From Anaerolineales bacterium (GTDB lineage: Bacteria; Chloroflexota; Anaerolineae; 4572-78; J111): a stretch of 64,000 bases of DNA. The notes under the pieces were generated by a model, which was not told the DNA's origin, ran no database searches, and saw only the letters and a list, made by a program, of their open reading frames with translations. Location of the stretch: the NCBI GenBank assembly GCA_015075405.1, contig JABTUK010000005.1, positions 999,747 to 1,063,746 on the forward strand. Direction: 5' to 3'. This document shows positions 44,199-53,424 of the stretch, piece after piece; position 1 is the first letter of the stretch; each line of letters starts with the position of its first letter. A program made the position numbers and the translations under genes.

Positions 44199-46772
44199 AT
44201 GGAATTCTCTGAGACTAATCGTACAGAGGACAAAATAAGTTGTCCTTTTCTGGGCCTGTGTGACGACCGCGATTCACGGTTTTCTTATCCTGAAACAGCC
44301 CATTGTTGCTTTGCTGTTGAGCCAGTAGCGGTAATTGAATTACAGCATCAAGCGGCTTTTTGTTTTAGCCAAGAATATCGGGCCTGCCCGCGGTTTGTAG
44401 AATTGGCCCCTCAACCTCCATCGCGGCCAGAGACAAAAAAGCAGGGTGTAGGAGTAACTCCATTATGGCAGACCATTTTGTGGAGTCTAGCTGGTCTGCT
44501 GATTAGCCTCCTGGTAATCTTTAGTATTTTTTACTTTAGTGGGTGGGGCTCGGTACCTCCTTTAGTTACTCAGGTTGCATCTAGCCCAACAGCTACTCAA
44601 GTAGCCACGCCTACCCCCCCGAAGCCCACAAATGAGGAACCTACGCCAATACCAGGCTCTGCTGTTGCTGTAATACCTACATTGACAGCTACTCCTACTC
44701 CTGCAGCAAATGGAAGTACCTATACGTTGTCGCCAAGTCAAAGCGATGCAGGCTGGCTGGCCAGTAATGAAGCTAAGGGTAATCATTTTGGCGATTCTTT
44801 TCTTTATGCTGGTATCTTTAAAGGTCAAATCTATATCAGCGCCTTTCAATTCGATTTGAGAAATATACCGCGGGGCGCGCCCATTTTTTCTGCTTCACTT
44901 CAACTCACTGGTTTACGAGATGAACGGCTAGGCATCCATATTGACCAGCCGAGCGAAGGTGTGGCCTGGGCAGTTCGCCTCCTGGACCCGGCTATTGATG
45001 AGGCTTGGCGCCCGCATAATTTCCAGGAAATTTTCAATGCTTCCGTCCTGCAAACTTTGACCCCCATCTTAAGTGTCAAAGATCTGGCGGTAGGCCGGAC
45101 TAACACTTTTGAATTGTCACCCGCTCAGCTCAAAATATTGGAAACACGAATTGTTGAGGATGAAAAGCCACGAGTTTCCTTTCGAATTGATGGACCTGTT
45201 GTTGGCTCGGATAATCTATTTGCCTGGGATACAGGCTATGGCGGGGAAAGTCTTGGTAATGGAGTTACTTTGGTGCTTAAAGTTGGCCCAGAACCGGCTA
45301 CACCGCCGCCTTTTGATTATGTTATAGTAACCAGCACCCCCACTCCGGAAAATGTAGTGACCGCTGCAGCGGTTGTCTTAAAAATGACGGCTGACGCTAC
45401 TCGTATTGGCACCGCTACACCGGCGCCGGCCAATATGGTCACCGCTACTCCAATCCCCGATTACTTAGTTATTGTGCCTACTCCTTCCCCAGAGAATGTA
45501 GCTACAGCGCGTGCTATGGCAGAGATCGCTACCGCCGAGGCGTTGACAACCGGAACGCCAACCCCGATTCCTACCAATGCCGTAACCGCCACACCCACCG
45601 CAACGCCGATTCCAACGTCTCTATTCGGTTCGGCAGATACCTCAGGCCCGGTCAGTTATGTACTGATTACATCCACGCCTACTCCGGAAACAATTTTTGC
45701 GGCAGCTACGCAATCGGCGATAGCTACAGCCCAGGCCCAAAGCGGTATTATTCCAACCCCGCTCCCGGCTAACTGGGTTACACCTGTGGTAGTTACATTC
45801 ACTCCCACCCCGGCAAATGAGGCGACAGCTCAAGCCATGTCTGCCCTGGCTACAGCTATTGCATTTACTACCGGAACACCAACCCCCACTCCACCAAATG
45901 TCGTTACAGCAACCCCAACGCCAGCTTATGATATCATTCCCTTGTTACTTACGCCGCCTGCTACTCAGATTCCACCCCCTGTCTTGCCAATCCCGTCTGC
46001 CTTACTGGGCAAAATCCTTTTTAAGTCGGATCGGGAGGTGTATGGAGCCGGCCTATCGTTGACTGGGGAAGAATATGAGCAATTGACCGGGGAAACGGCG
46101 CCCCCACCGGGCGCTATCGTTACAGCCCCTGATCCAGATACCCGAGAAATAAGACAGTATATTATCCGGCCGCCAGCCGACGTATATGTTTTTGATCCAG
46201 AAACGGGTGAATTAGGGCGGCTGTCGAGGACCTGGCCTTATGACCTGGCTAGAGCCCGAGATACCTACTCGCCTGATACGGTCTATCAGGTTTATACCAA
46301 GCAATTGCTGTGGACTAACGTTCAGGATAGCGAAACTGGCTTACGAACTCCCACAGAAGTATTAGCTTTACACATTTATGATTATAAATTTAAAGTAGAA
46401 AAAATATTGACCGAAATGGGTGCTGGAATAGTCTATGATCCGGCATGGTCACCTACGAGTGATAAAATTGCTTTCACTGCGACTGAAAGTGGCAACGATG
46501 AAATATGGGTAATTAATACCGATGGTACTCAAGTTCAGCAATTAACTCGCAATACCTGGGAATGGGATAAATCACCCTCCTGGTCGCCTGATGGTAAACA
46601 AATTGTTTTTATGTCGAACCGTACCGGGAATCAACAACTGTGGATTATGAATGCTGATGGGAGTGACCCGAAATTATTATTTGGCTGGGATAATTGGACT
46701 CCTTACAATGACTGGGGGCCGGTCTGGGTTAAATACTTAGACCCACCCCCACCCCCAGACCAAGAACGATAG
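44199..46772 (+). CDS. Membrane protein with N-terminal Cys-rich domain, DNRLRE-like domain, TPTPEN repeats and TolB-like propeller
   Basis: Protein of 857 residues with one membrane helix (~89-114). The cytoplasmic N-terminus has six Cys (15, 21, 36, 37, 55, 63) in a CPFLGLCDD ... HCCFAV ... HQAAFCFSQEYRACPRF pattern that may bind metal. Outside follow a Thr/Pro linker, a DNRLRE-like beta domain (~170-335, AFQFDLRNIPRGAPIFSA), about four ~45-residue repeats of the TPTPENV ... ATA ... TGTPTP type, and C-terminal TolB/PD40 beta-propeller units (WSPDGKQIVFMSNRTGNQQL). Role unknown; the arrangement suggests a sensor or wall-spanning component. It precedes the BY-kinase gene by 14 bp. Confidence 0.72.
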   Translation: MEFSETNRTEDKISCPFLGLCDDRDSRFSYPETAHCCFAVEPVAVIELQHQAAFCFSQEYRACPRFVELAPQPPSRPETKKQGVGVTPLWQTILWSLAGLLISLLVIFSIFYFSGWGSVPPLVTQVASSPTATQVATPTPPKPTNEEPTPIPGSAVAVIPTLTATPTPAANGSTYTLSPSQSDAGWLASNEAKGNHFGDSFLYAGIFKGQIYISAFQFDLRNIPRGAPIFSASLQLTGLRDERLGIHIDQPSEGVAWAVRLLDPAIDEAWRPHNFQEIFNASVLQTLTPILSVKDLAVGRTNTFELSPAQLKILETRIVEDEKPRVSFRIDGPVVGSDNLFAWDTGYGGESLGNGVTLVLKVGPEPATPPPFDYVIVTSTPTPENVVTAAAVVLKMTADATRIGTATPAPANMVTATPIPDYLVIVPTPSPENVATARAMAEIATAEALTTGTPTPIPTNAVTATPTATPIPTSLFGSADTSGPVSYVLITSTPTPETIFAAATQSAIATAQAQSGIIPTPLPANWVTPVVVTFTPTPANEATAQAMSALATAIAFTTGTPTPTPPNVVTATPTPAYDIIPLLLTPPATQIPPPVLPIPSALLGKILFKSDREVYGAGLSLTGEEYEQLTGETAPPPGAIVTAPDPDTREIRQYIIRPPADVYVFDPETGELGRLSRTWPYDLARARDTYSPDTVYQVYTKQLLWTNVQDSETGLRTPTEVLALHIYDYKFKVEKILTEMGAGIVYDPAWSPTSDKIAFTATESGNDEIWVINTDGTQVQQLTRNTWEWDKSPSWSPDGKQIVFMSNRTGNQQLWIMNADGSDPKLLFGWDNWTPYNDWGPVWVKYLDPPPPPDQER

Positions 46773-46786
46773 AAAGGTAAGCTATT

Positions 46787-48433
46787 GTGGATATAATTCA
46801 ATATCTTAAGGGTGCATTAAGATGGTGGTGGCTAATTTTACTCAGCACAACCATTGCGGCTGTTGCCAGCTATTTAGCCAGTACCCAACAACCTCGTATA
46901 TATCAAACTACCACTACCATTTTGGTGGGCCAAGTAATTCAAAAGGCTAATCCTGATGGCAGTGATTTTGCCCTCACCGAACAATTGGCAGAGTCATATG
47001 CCCAAATTGCTCGCCGTCAGCCCGTGTTGCAGGCAACGGTTGATGCTTTAGGCCTGGATATGGGTTGGCAAGACCTGCAATGGCGAGTTAATGCGTATTC
47101 TATTCCGCGTACACAACTACTTGGCATTACAGTCCAAGACATTTCCCCTGAGCGAGCTGTGGCTATTGCTGACGAAATTGCCCATCAACTGATTCTGCAA
47201 AGTCCAGCTTCACCCAACAATAAAGCACGCCAGGATCGGGGTCAATTTGTACAGAACCAGTTAGTTGAACTGGAAGGGCGCATTCAGAAAGCTCAAGAAC
47301 AAGTGAAAGAGCTTCAAGCAAAATTGGATACTGCTTTAAGCGCTCGCGAAATAAAGGATTTACAGGCACAGATAGCTGATCTGGAAACTTTAACAGATAA
47401 ATGGCAAACAACTTATACCGGCCTCTTGGATTTTCTTCAAGGGGGAGACAGCCCTAACTACTTAACCGTTATTGAACCAGCCCAACTATCAAGCACGCCG
47501 ATTAGCCCCAATGTTAAATTGAATGTACTTCTGGCTGCAGCAGTCGGGTTTGTCTTGGCTGTGGGGGCAGCTTTATTACTGGAATATCTTGACAATACGT
47601 TCAAATCCGTTGATGATTTAGGGACATCTCTAGGCTTGACTGCCCTGGGCAGTATTGAACGTATTAGCGGAAATGATTACAAAGACAAATTGATTACTGT
47701 CCACGATCTCTTTTCGCCCACCGCTGAGTCTTATCGGTTGATACGCAGCAATATTCAATTTATGAGTGTTGACCAGCCGACCAAATCTATGGTGATTACC
47801 AGTTCTAACCCTGGGGAAGGTAAGAGTATGACTGCGGCCAATCTCGCCATTATTATGGCTCAGGCCGAGCTTAAAACGATTCTCGTTGACGCCGACCTAA
47901 GAAGACCAACCTTGCACAAGGTTTTTGGCGCACCTAACCTGGGTGGACTCACCGATCTATTGCGCTCACCTGAGTTTGAACTTAATAGTTACATGAAAAA
48001 TACCGGGATTGAAAATTTGCAGCTTTTAACAAGTGGCCCCCTGCCACCCAATCCAGCCGAACTGCTCGGTTCACAGCGCATGGCCCAACTGGTACAGCTT
48101 CTGGAGGAGATGGCTGACGTAATTATTTTTGATAGCCCACCCGTTCTGGCGGTAACTGATGCGCTGGTCCTCGCCAAAAGGACTGATGGCGTGATCATGG
48201 TGACTCAGGCAAATCGTACTCGTCGAGATGTAACCAAGGAAGCCCTTAAAAGGTTAAATCAAGTTACAGCCAATCTGTTAGGGATCATACTCAATCAGGT
48301 TCCTCGTGGCGGTGGAGGGCAGTATGCTCAATACTATTCACGGAGCGGGCAGCGCCCGGTTCATTCCAGACAGTCCTCTTGGTGGCGACGCCTGCCGATC
48401 TTTTTAAGAAGGCGCAGAATACCAGGGCAATAA
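46787..48433 (+). CDS. Wzc-type chain-length regulator / BY-kinase
   Basis: Polysaccharide co-polymerase with fused bacterial tyrosine kinase, 548 residues. The N-terminal Wzz domain is flanked by membrane helices (~15-35 and ~245-265) and contains a coiled coil (~150-200). The kinase has Walker A SSNPGEGKSM (Lys346), A' ILVDADLRRP and B VIIFDSPPVL. A Tyr-containing QYAQYYSRSG near the C-terminus could be autophosphorylated. It controls export and length of the exopolysaccharide. GTG 46787 with AAAGG upstream; an oxidoreductase gene follows after 43 bp. Confidence 0.9.
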   Translation: MDIIQYLKGALRWWWLILLSTTIAAVASYLASTQQPRIYQTTTTILVGQVIQKANPDGSDFALTEQLAESYAQIARRQPVLQATVDALGLDMGWQDLQWRVNAYSIPRTQLLGITVQDISPERAVAIADEIAHQLILQSPASPNNKARQDRGQFVQNQLVELEGRIQKAQEQVKELQAKLDTALSAREIKDLQAQIADLETLTDKWQTTYTGLLDFLQGGDSPNYLTVIEPAQLSSTPISPNVKLNVLLAAAVGFVLAVGAALLLEYLDNTFKSVDDLGTSLGLTALGSIERISGNDYKDKLITVHDLFSPTAESYRLIRSNIQFMSVDQPTKSMVITSSNPGEGKSMTAANLAIIMAQAELKTILVDADLRRPTLHKVFGAPNLGGLTDLLRSPEFELNSYMKNTGIENLQLLTSGPLPPNPAELLGSQRMAQLVQLLEEMADVIIFDSPPVLAVTDALVLAKRTDGVIMVTQANRTRRDVTKEALKRLNQVTANLLGIILNQVPRGGGGQYAQYYSRSGQRPVHSRQSSWWRRLPIFLRRRRIPGQ

Positions 48434-48476
48434 ACAAGGTTATTACATAGGTAAAGACGAAAGGTAAAATTTTTTA

Positions 48477-49493
48477 ATGAAGCAAATAGCAGTTGGAGTT
48501 ATCGGTACTGGAACAATGGGCCAACGACATTGTCGTGTATATTCGAATCTGCGCCGGGCGCAATTAGTCGGGATTTGTGATGTTCGACGAGAAGCGGGTC
48601 AACAAATAGCCCAAGAGTATGAAGTGCCTTTTTACGAGTGTCTTGATGATCTATTACCTCATGTCGATGCGGTGAGCTTGGTTACACCAACCCCTCTTCA
48701 TTATGATCTGGCTATAAGGTGCCTGGCCCAGGGTAAACATGTACTCATTGAGAAGCCTATTAGCGAGACCCTAGAGCAGGCTAGGGCACTTACTGAGATC
48801 GCTGAGGTCAGCGGCCTGGTGATTCAAGTGGGACACATCGAGCGGTTCAACCCAACCTTTACCGAATTGAAAAATGTTCTAGACCATATGACCCCCCTGG
48901 CGATAAACTTGCGCCGACTTAGCCCGTATGAAAGTAGCAACACCGATGTAGATGTCGTCCTTGATTTGATGATCCATGACCTTGACTTAGTATTAGATCT
49001 AACCCAACAGAAACCGGTTTCGATACACGCTTATGGCCTCACAAGTTTTAATGAGGCTATTGACCATGCCGCAGCCACTCTGGTTTTTCCATCAGGACCG
49101 CTGGTAACGCTAACAGCTTCTCGGGTCACTGAACAAAAGGTTAGATCAATTGAGATTACAGCGTTGGAAGCCTACCTCGAAGGTGATTTATTAAATAAAA
49201 GTGTTCTGGTACATCGCCATACTATCGGCGAGTACCGTAATAATAATTATCGTCAGGAAAGCATTGTCGAAAGAATTCATGTGCCAGGCTTCGAGCCGCT
49301 CTTTTTGGAACTGCAAAGTTTTGTAGATTGTATTGTAGCCGGTAAAGCCCCTCGGATCTCGGCCAGAGATGGTCTCAGTGCCTTGGAATTGGCAACCACG
49401 ATTCGAGAAATTATTCATGAGCAGCTGATACGGGTTAATAAAACCCGTGAATTGAAACCAATCTTAACTAACTCAATTCAAACCCTGGTTTGA
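48477..49493 (+). CDS. Gfo/Idh/MocA-family sugar oxidoreductase
   Basis: NAD(P)-dependent oxidoreductase, 338 residues. VGVIGTGTMGQRHCRVY is the nucleotide-binding loop; VLIEKPISETLEQA contains the conserved EKP with catalytic Lys; DLMIHDLDLVLDL is the HD motif. In glycan clusters this family often forms 3-keto or uronic-acid nucleotide sugars (WbpB-like), which would suit this site, but the substrate is not determined. It follows the BY-kinase gene by 43 bp. Its stop overlaps a direct-repeat promoter (49468-49499). Confidence 0.85.
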   Translation: MKQIAVGVIGTGTMGQRHCRVYSNLRRAQLVGICDVRREAGQQIAQEYEVPFYECLDDLLPHVDAVSLVTPTPLHYDLAIRCLAQGKHVLIEKPISETLEQARALTEIAEVSGLVIQVGHIERFNPTFTELKNVLDHMTPLAINLRRLSPYESSNTDVDVVLDLMIHDLDLVLDLTQQKPVSIHAYGLTSFNEAIDHAAATLVFPSGPLVTLTASRVTEQKVRSIEITALEAYLEGDLLNKSVLVHRHTIGEYRNNNYRQESIVERIHVPGFEPLFLELQSFVDCIVAGKAPRISARDGLSALELATTIREIIHEQLIRVNKTRELKPILTNSIQTLV

Positions 49494-49499
49494 TATAAT
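49468..49499 (+). promoter_or_regulatory. Direct-repeat promoter without a gene (8-bp class, mixed repeat)
   Basis: CTAACTC 49468-49474, AATT, CAAACCC 49479-49485, 8 bp, TATAAT 49494-49499. The first unit is of the CTAAC type and the second of the CAAAC type, linking the two promoter families. No + strand gene follows: only a MITE, a ribosome site and a 6-codon frame before convergent genes. Confidence 0.7.
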
Positions 49500-49578
49500 T
49501 GTTGTTGTTAATATTCGGTAGTAACTCTTTATTCCCTTGATATGGTTGCAACCTGTTGCACTCTCTCTTGAGTCTAAT

Positions 49579-49682
49579 ATACTCAGTAGATCCAATTTTT
49601 CACCGTAGCTGGCGCATCCCTATGCGTCAGCGGGCGGCATAGGGATGTGCCACTCTACGGGAAATTTGGATCCACTGATACT
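49579..49682 (+). mobile_element. MITE copy 2 with 5-bp target duplication ATACT
   Basis: Element 49584-49677 (94 bp) starts CAGTAGATCCAATTTTTC and ends GGATCCACTG, flanked by ATACT at 49579-49583 and 49678-49682. The termini match the copies at 28575 and 60644, but the interior hairpin is different (CATCCCTATG ... CATAGGGATG). It lies between the orphan promoter and a truncated gene start. Confidence 0.88.
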
Positions 49683-49684
49683 CT

Positions 49685-49720
49685 AAGGAGAGGTCACACA
49701 TGAACTGGGAAACACTTTAA
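49685..49720 (+). pseudogene. Orphan ribosome site and 6-codon gene start
   Basis: AAGGAG (49685-49690), 9 nt, ATG 49700 and five more codons (MNWETL) before TAA at 49718. Two bases later comes the end of the convergent IorB gene (stop 49723-49725). With the promoter at 49468 this looks like the 5' end of a gene whose body was lost or replaced at this junction. A genuine 6-codon leader peptide is an alternative. Confidence 0.45.
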
Positions 49721-49722
49721 AG

Positions 49723-51762
49723 CTACCCGGCTTTCCGCAAATCCTCGGTTTGGAGCGGTATTCGTCTGATCCGCTTACCGGTAGCAGCAAATATGGCATT
49801 TGCCACAGCGGGAGTCAAAGGGGGCCCACTCATTTCGCCCACACCGCTGGGTGGCTCGCTGCTGGGCATGATATGCACCTCAACAACTGGCATCTCATGT
49901 ATCTGTAAAACTGGATAATCGTGGAAATTGCTCTGCTGAACGCGGCCATTTTCCCAGGTAATTTTGCCTTTCAAGGCTGCTGACAGGGCAAAAGCAATCC
50001 CGCCTTCCACCTGTGCCCTAACCATGTCGGGATTAACGACAATACCGCAGTCAATGACACAGACCACCCGATGAACCCGTATTTGACCATCCTCAGTGAC
50101 CGAGACTTCAACCACCTCCGCAGTGGGTGTCACTCCCCAAGTTGAATAACAGGCAATGCCGCGGCCCCAACCCTCAGGCAAGGGGGCGCCCCAATTCGCT
50201 TTTGTCGCCACCAGCTCCAGCACAGCTTTAAGCCGAGGTTCTTGGGTTCGTTCGAGGCGTAATTCATAGGGGTCTCGTCCCAGAGCCGCCGCCAGTTCAT
50301 CCACAAAACATTCCTGGACAAAAGCCTGGGTAAAATGTTCTACTGACCGCCAAGCACCTGTGGGAACACCAGCAGGGCCATAGTAGGGCTGCTGTTTCAT
50401 TTCCGCCATTGCATCAAGTTCTGAGCTGACATAATGATAACTCAAAGGATGATAAAAATCATGTTGGATGTCATCCTCGCGTGTCCAGACAACTTGAACT
50501 GGTTGCCCCACTGCATGAGAAACCTGGATGGCTTCGCTTATGTAATCTACCTGAAGACGCCGGCCAAATCCGCCGCCCATCAAAGTGACATTCACGGTTA
50601 CTGGATTCCCATGCAGTCCTAATGCCCGACTGATAAAACGGGTTACTCGCCGCTCTAAAGGCAATTGTTTAATTGCCTGAGCAAATTGGGGATTTTGAGT
50701 AGGGGCCCATACTTCGCAATGATTCAACCTTACATCGGCCACACAATTCATCGGTTCCATAGTAGCATGAGCCAAATAAGGTATCTCGTAGAGAACCTCC
50801 ATCTTGCCGGTGTTTGGCGCCTGGATATTATCACTACCCTTGGCTACCGTAGCCGGCAATTGGGCTAAAATGTTTTGATGGATAGTCTCGCTATTGAGCG
50901 TGGCATTTGGGCCTTCATCCCAGGTAACTTGAAGGGCTTCCCGTCCTTGTAGCGCCGCCCAGGTATTTTCGGCTACAACTGCTACAGCATTATCAATCTC
51001 AACCACGTCTCGTACACCCTCCACTGCTTTAGTCGCACTTGCCTCAAAGTTGATTAACGTGCCACCAAACACGGGACAGCGAGCAATAGCGGCATAAAGC
51101 ATATTGGGCACTTTGACGTCCAGGCCGAAAATAGCGCTACCATCAACAAACTGGGAATTGTCCACCAATTCCGTGGGTGTGCCGATAATACGGAAATCCT
51201 TAGGGTCTTTGAGGGAGAGACTTGCCAGGTCGGGCATGGGTAATTGGGTAGCAAGTCCGATTAATTCGCCGTAGAACAGTTGTTGGCCGTTATCCTTGTG
51301 GATAACTGCGCCTTTTTCGGTAGCGCAAGTTTGGGGATCCACTCCCCATTTTTGAGCGGCCGCAGTTATCAACATTGCCCTGGCCAGCGCGCCGGCTTCT
51401 CGTAGAGGCTGCCAGAAGCTACTGATGCTGGTACTGCCCCCAGTGGTCTGGTCGCCATACTCATGGCCAGCCCGCGCCTGTTCCACCCGCACCTGCGACC
51501 AATCTGCGTCTAATTCTTCAGCCAATATCATAGCCAGCGAAGTTCGCACACCTTGCCCCATTTCTGACCGGGGTATGGTGATGGTAACAGTATTGTCGGG
51601 ATCAATTCTTAAAAAAACATTGGGCTGGAATGTTCCATCGAACTGTTCGCTGGATAATAGGCTTGAGCTTTGGCAGCCAGCCAGATGAAAACTCAACAAC
51701 AAGCTTGCGCCCAAAGAACCTTTTAAAAATTGACGTCGCGTGAGAGATGAGGGTGTTTCCAT
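49723..51762 (-). CDS. Molybdopterin-binding subunit of a xanthine dehydrogenase-family oxidoreductase (IorB-like)
   Basis: Large molybdenum subunit of an isoquinoline 1-oxidoreductase/aldehyde oxidase-type hydroxylase, 679 residues. A Tat signal (LTRRQFLKGSLGASLLL) followed by a lipobox-like LAGC indicates export and possible lipid anchoring. RSEMGQGVRTSLAMILAEEL, TLMGGGFGRRLQVDY, and VGEMSGPPLTPAVANAIFA are cofactor and active-site motifs (Glu in GEMSGP). I chose ATG at 51762 because AAGGAG is 7 nt upstream and the Tat motif follows directly; the frame extends 44 codons further but overlaps the Fe-S subunit. Substrate unknown. Apparently unrelated to glycan synthesis. Confidence 0.88.
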   Translation of the reverse strand: METPSSLTRRQFLKGSLGASLLLSFHLAGCQSSSLLSSEQFDGTFQPNVFLRIDPDNTVTITIPRSEMGQGVRTSLAMILAEELDADWSQVRVEQARAGHEYGDQTTGGSTSISSFWQPLREAGALARAMLITAAAQKWGVDPQTCATEKGAVIHKDNGQQLFYGELIGLATQLPMPDLASLSLKDPKDFRIIGTPTELVDNSQFVDGSAIFGLDVKVPNMLYAAIARCPVFGGTLINFEASATKAVEGVRDVVEIDNAVAVVAENTWAALQGREALQVTWDEGPNATLNSETIHQNILAQLPATVAKGSDNIQAPNTGKMEVLYEIPYLAHATMEPMNCVADVRLNHCEVWAPTQNPQFAQAIKQLPLERRVTRFISRALGLHGNPVTVNVTLMGGGFGRRLQVDYISEAIQVSHAVGQPVQVVWTREDDIQHDFYHPLSYHYVSSELDAMAEMKQQPYYGPAGVPTGAWRSVEHFTQAFVQECFVDELAAALGRDPYELRLERTQEPRLKAVLELVATKANWGAPLPEGWGRGIACYSTWGVTPTAEVVEVSVTEDGQIRVHRVVCVIDCGIVVNPDMVRAQVEGGIAFALSAALKGKITWENGRVQQSNFHDYPVLQIHEMPVVEVHIMPSSEPPSGVGEMSGPPLTPAVANAIFAATGKRIRRIPLQTEDLRKAG

Positions 51763-51763
51763 G

Positions 51764-52222
51764 CTAAACTCCTTGAGCGGCGCGGTGAATAGCCCGGCGA
51801 ATTCGCAGATACGTGCCACAGCGGCAGAGATTGCCAGCCATAGCCAGGTCAATTTCTTCATCAGTGGGGTCAGGATTATGAGCCAGTAAGGCAACCGCGC
51901 TCATAATTTGTCCGGGCTGACAATATCCGCATTGAGCTACGTTTTCGTCCAGCCACGCCTGCTGAACAGGATGGTAATGATCCAGCGAAAGCCCTTCTAT
52001 CGTTGTCACCTCTTGGCCGGCTACAGCCGAGACCGGTGTAGTACAGGCACGGGTAGCTGCGCCATTTACATGCACAACGCATGCGCCACACATGCCCGTA
52101 CCACAGCCATACTTTGTTCCAGTTAAGCCCAGTATATCACGCAGCACCCACAACAGCGGCATATCTGGATTTACATTGACTGTTTTTTCCTGGTTATTAA
52201 TGGTTAAAGTTATTGAAGCCAT
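51764..52222 (-). CDS. 2Fe-2S subunit of the IorAB-type hydroxylase
   Basis: Small iron-sulfur subunit of 152 residues, passing electrons from the molybdenum site. CGCGTGMCGACVVHVNG plus a distal Cys form the ferredoxin-type cluster; CGYCQPGQIMSAVALL and GNLCRCGTYLRIRRAI the helical second cluster. It has no export signal; by analogy it would be carried with the Tat-dependent large subunit. AGAGGAG is 7 nt before ATG 52222. Its stop is 1 bp from the large-subunit start. No FAD subunit is nearby, as is usual for IorAB-type enzymes. Confidence 0.92.
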   Translation of the reverse strand: MASITLTINNQEKTVNVNPDMPLLWVLRDILGLTGTKYGCGTGMCGACVVHVNGAATRACTTPVSAVAGQEVTTIEGLSLDHYHPVQQAWLDENVAQCGYCQPGQIMSAVALLAHNPDPTDEEIDLAMAGNLCRCGTYLRIRRAIHRAAQGV

Positions 52223-52260
52223 ATCAATCTCCTCTTCGATAGGCCAATGTTCTCCCCTAA

Positions 52261-52306
52261 TCGGCTAAATTGAACTCCAAAACAAGCTTTGGACTTCAAT
52301 TTAGCC
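52261..52306 (-). terminator. Long hairpin between the ACP operon and iorAB-type genes
   Basis: CGGCTAAATTGAA (52261-52273) pairs with TTCAATTTAGCCG (52294-52306), and inside it TCCAAA with TTTGGA, leaving a 6-nt loop. It starts 2 bp after the acyltransferase stop on the minus strand. No U-tract follows. Termination or mRNA 3'-end protection of the upstream operon is likely. Confidence 0.55.
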
Positions 52307-52308
52307 GG

Positions 52309-53424
52309 TCAACCAAATAAATAACGGTAAGCGCCTCGTAGGGGAGACTTGGCGACAAGAGACATGAGCAAAATCGGAAGCCCTACACCTGAGAGAATTA
52401 CCACAGGTTGAAAGATTATTTGATAAGGCAGCAGACCTGGCGCTAGATGATAAACTACTCTGGCTCCAAACTCTAGTGATTTAGGGTGGAGTAAGTAAAT
52501 CCCGTACGATTTGTTCCCCAACTCGGAAAACATTTTTGAAAACGGAATGGTTATATTTTCAAAGGCCAAAAAACAAAGAATAAAACTAACGGCATATAAT
52601 GTGGTGGTTATAAGGACGGCATAACCGCTCCGATTTAAATCTAAACGATAGAGAATTTCTCCTTCGACAATAGATAATACTCCAAATGTGACCACAGCCA
52701 CAAGTGAACCCCACTTAATTCGGATGAGCCACTGTTTAAATTCTGAAAAGTGGAAACCAACTACCACACCCAACGTAATATAAAATATCGCATTGACAAA
52801 CAACTGCGGCGCTGTTATAAACCCTGTTACGGGCGTTTCCATGCCGAAAAATCGCAAATAAAGAAAAATCTTTGCAGTAAGTTGGATGATGGCGGTAACA
52901 ATAAGCGCCAGTTTCCAATGTGTCTTGGCAAATCTAACCAGAGAAGGGGCTAAGAGATAAAATTGGCAAATAAGCGGAATGTAATAGTAAGCAGGAGTTG
53001 TCTGCCCAAGCACAAGTTTGGTCAAATATACCGTCACCGGCTCTGTTTTACAGCCATGTAGACAGCTTTCAAGCCACTCGCTCAGGATAATCAGGATAGA
53101 CCAGATGAAGTAGGGAATCAGTAGGTTTACTATCCGCGCCTCCATCATCTTCCAATTCAGCGTTGATTGGTTACCGCGCGAGGCGTAAGCCAGGAAGAAG
53201 CCCGACACAAATAGAAAAGAAGGGACGCTGAACTCGGCCAATTTTATAACTGTTATCAGCGCATAATAAGACAAACTGCCCATCTGGTCAAAGTTGGGCA
53301 GGTCGGTAACGGGGCGATAACGGTCTGCCCACCAAAATAGCGCGGTCAATCCCCAATATGCGCCATGATTTGATACGACAGCTAAAATAGCTAACCCATT
53401 GAGCAGAAACAGCCGACGCATCAT
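52309..53424 (-). CDS. Acyltransferase 3 family membrane protein
   Basis: Integral membrane acyltransferase of 371 residues with about 10 helices. It starts RRLFLLNGLAILAVVSNHGAYWG, where the early His corresponds to the catalytic region of this family, and has FSVPSFLFVSGFFLAYA and IYLLHPKS. Such proteins O-acylate glycans or lipids at the cytoplasmic membrane. It overlaps the upstream NAD-synthase-like gene by 4 bp (ATGA) and is the last gene of the ACP operon, so it may transfer the group activated by the ACP and AMP ligase; this is inference. Confidence 0.83.
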   Translation of the reverse strand: MMRRLFLLNGLAILAVVSNHGAYWGLTALFWWADRYRPVTDLPNFDQMGSLSYYALITVIKLAEFSVPSFLFVSGFFLAYASRGNQSTLNWKMMEARIVNLLIPYFIWSILIILSEWLESCLHGCKTEPVTVYLTKLVLGQTTPAYYYIPLICQFYLLAPSLVRFAKTHWKLALIVTAIIQLTAKIFLYLRFFGMETPVTGFITAPQLFVNAIFYITLGVVVGFHFSEFKQWLIRIKWGSLVAVVTFGVLSIVEGEILYRLDLNRSGYAVLITTTLYAVSFILCFLAFENITIPFSKMFSELGNKSYGIYLLHPKSLEFGARVVYHLAPGLLPYQIIFQPVVILSGVGLPILLMSLVAKSPLRGAYRYLFG

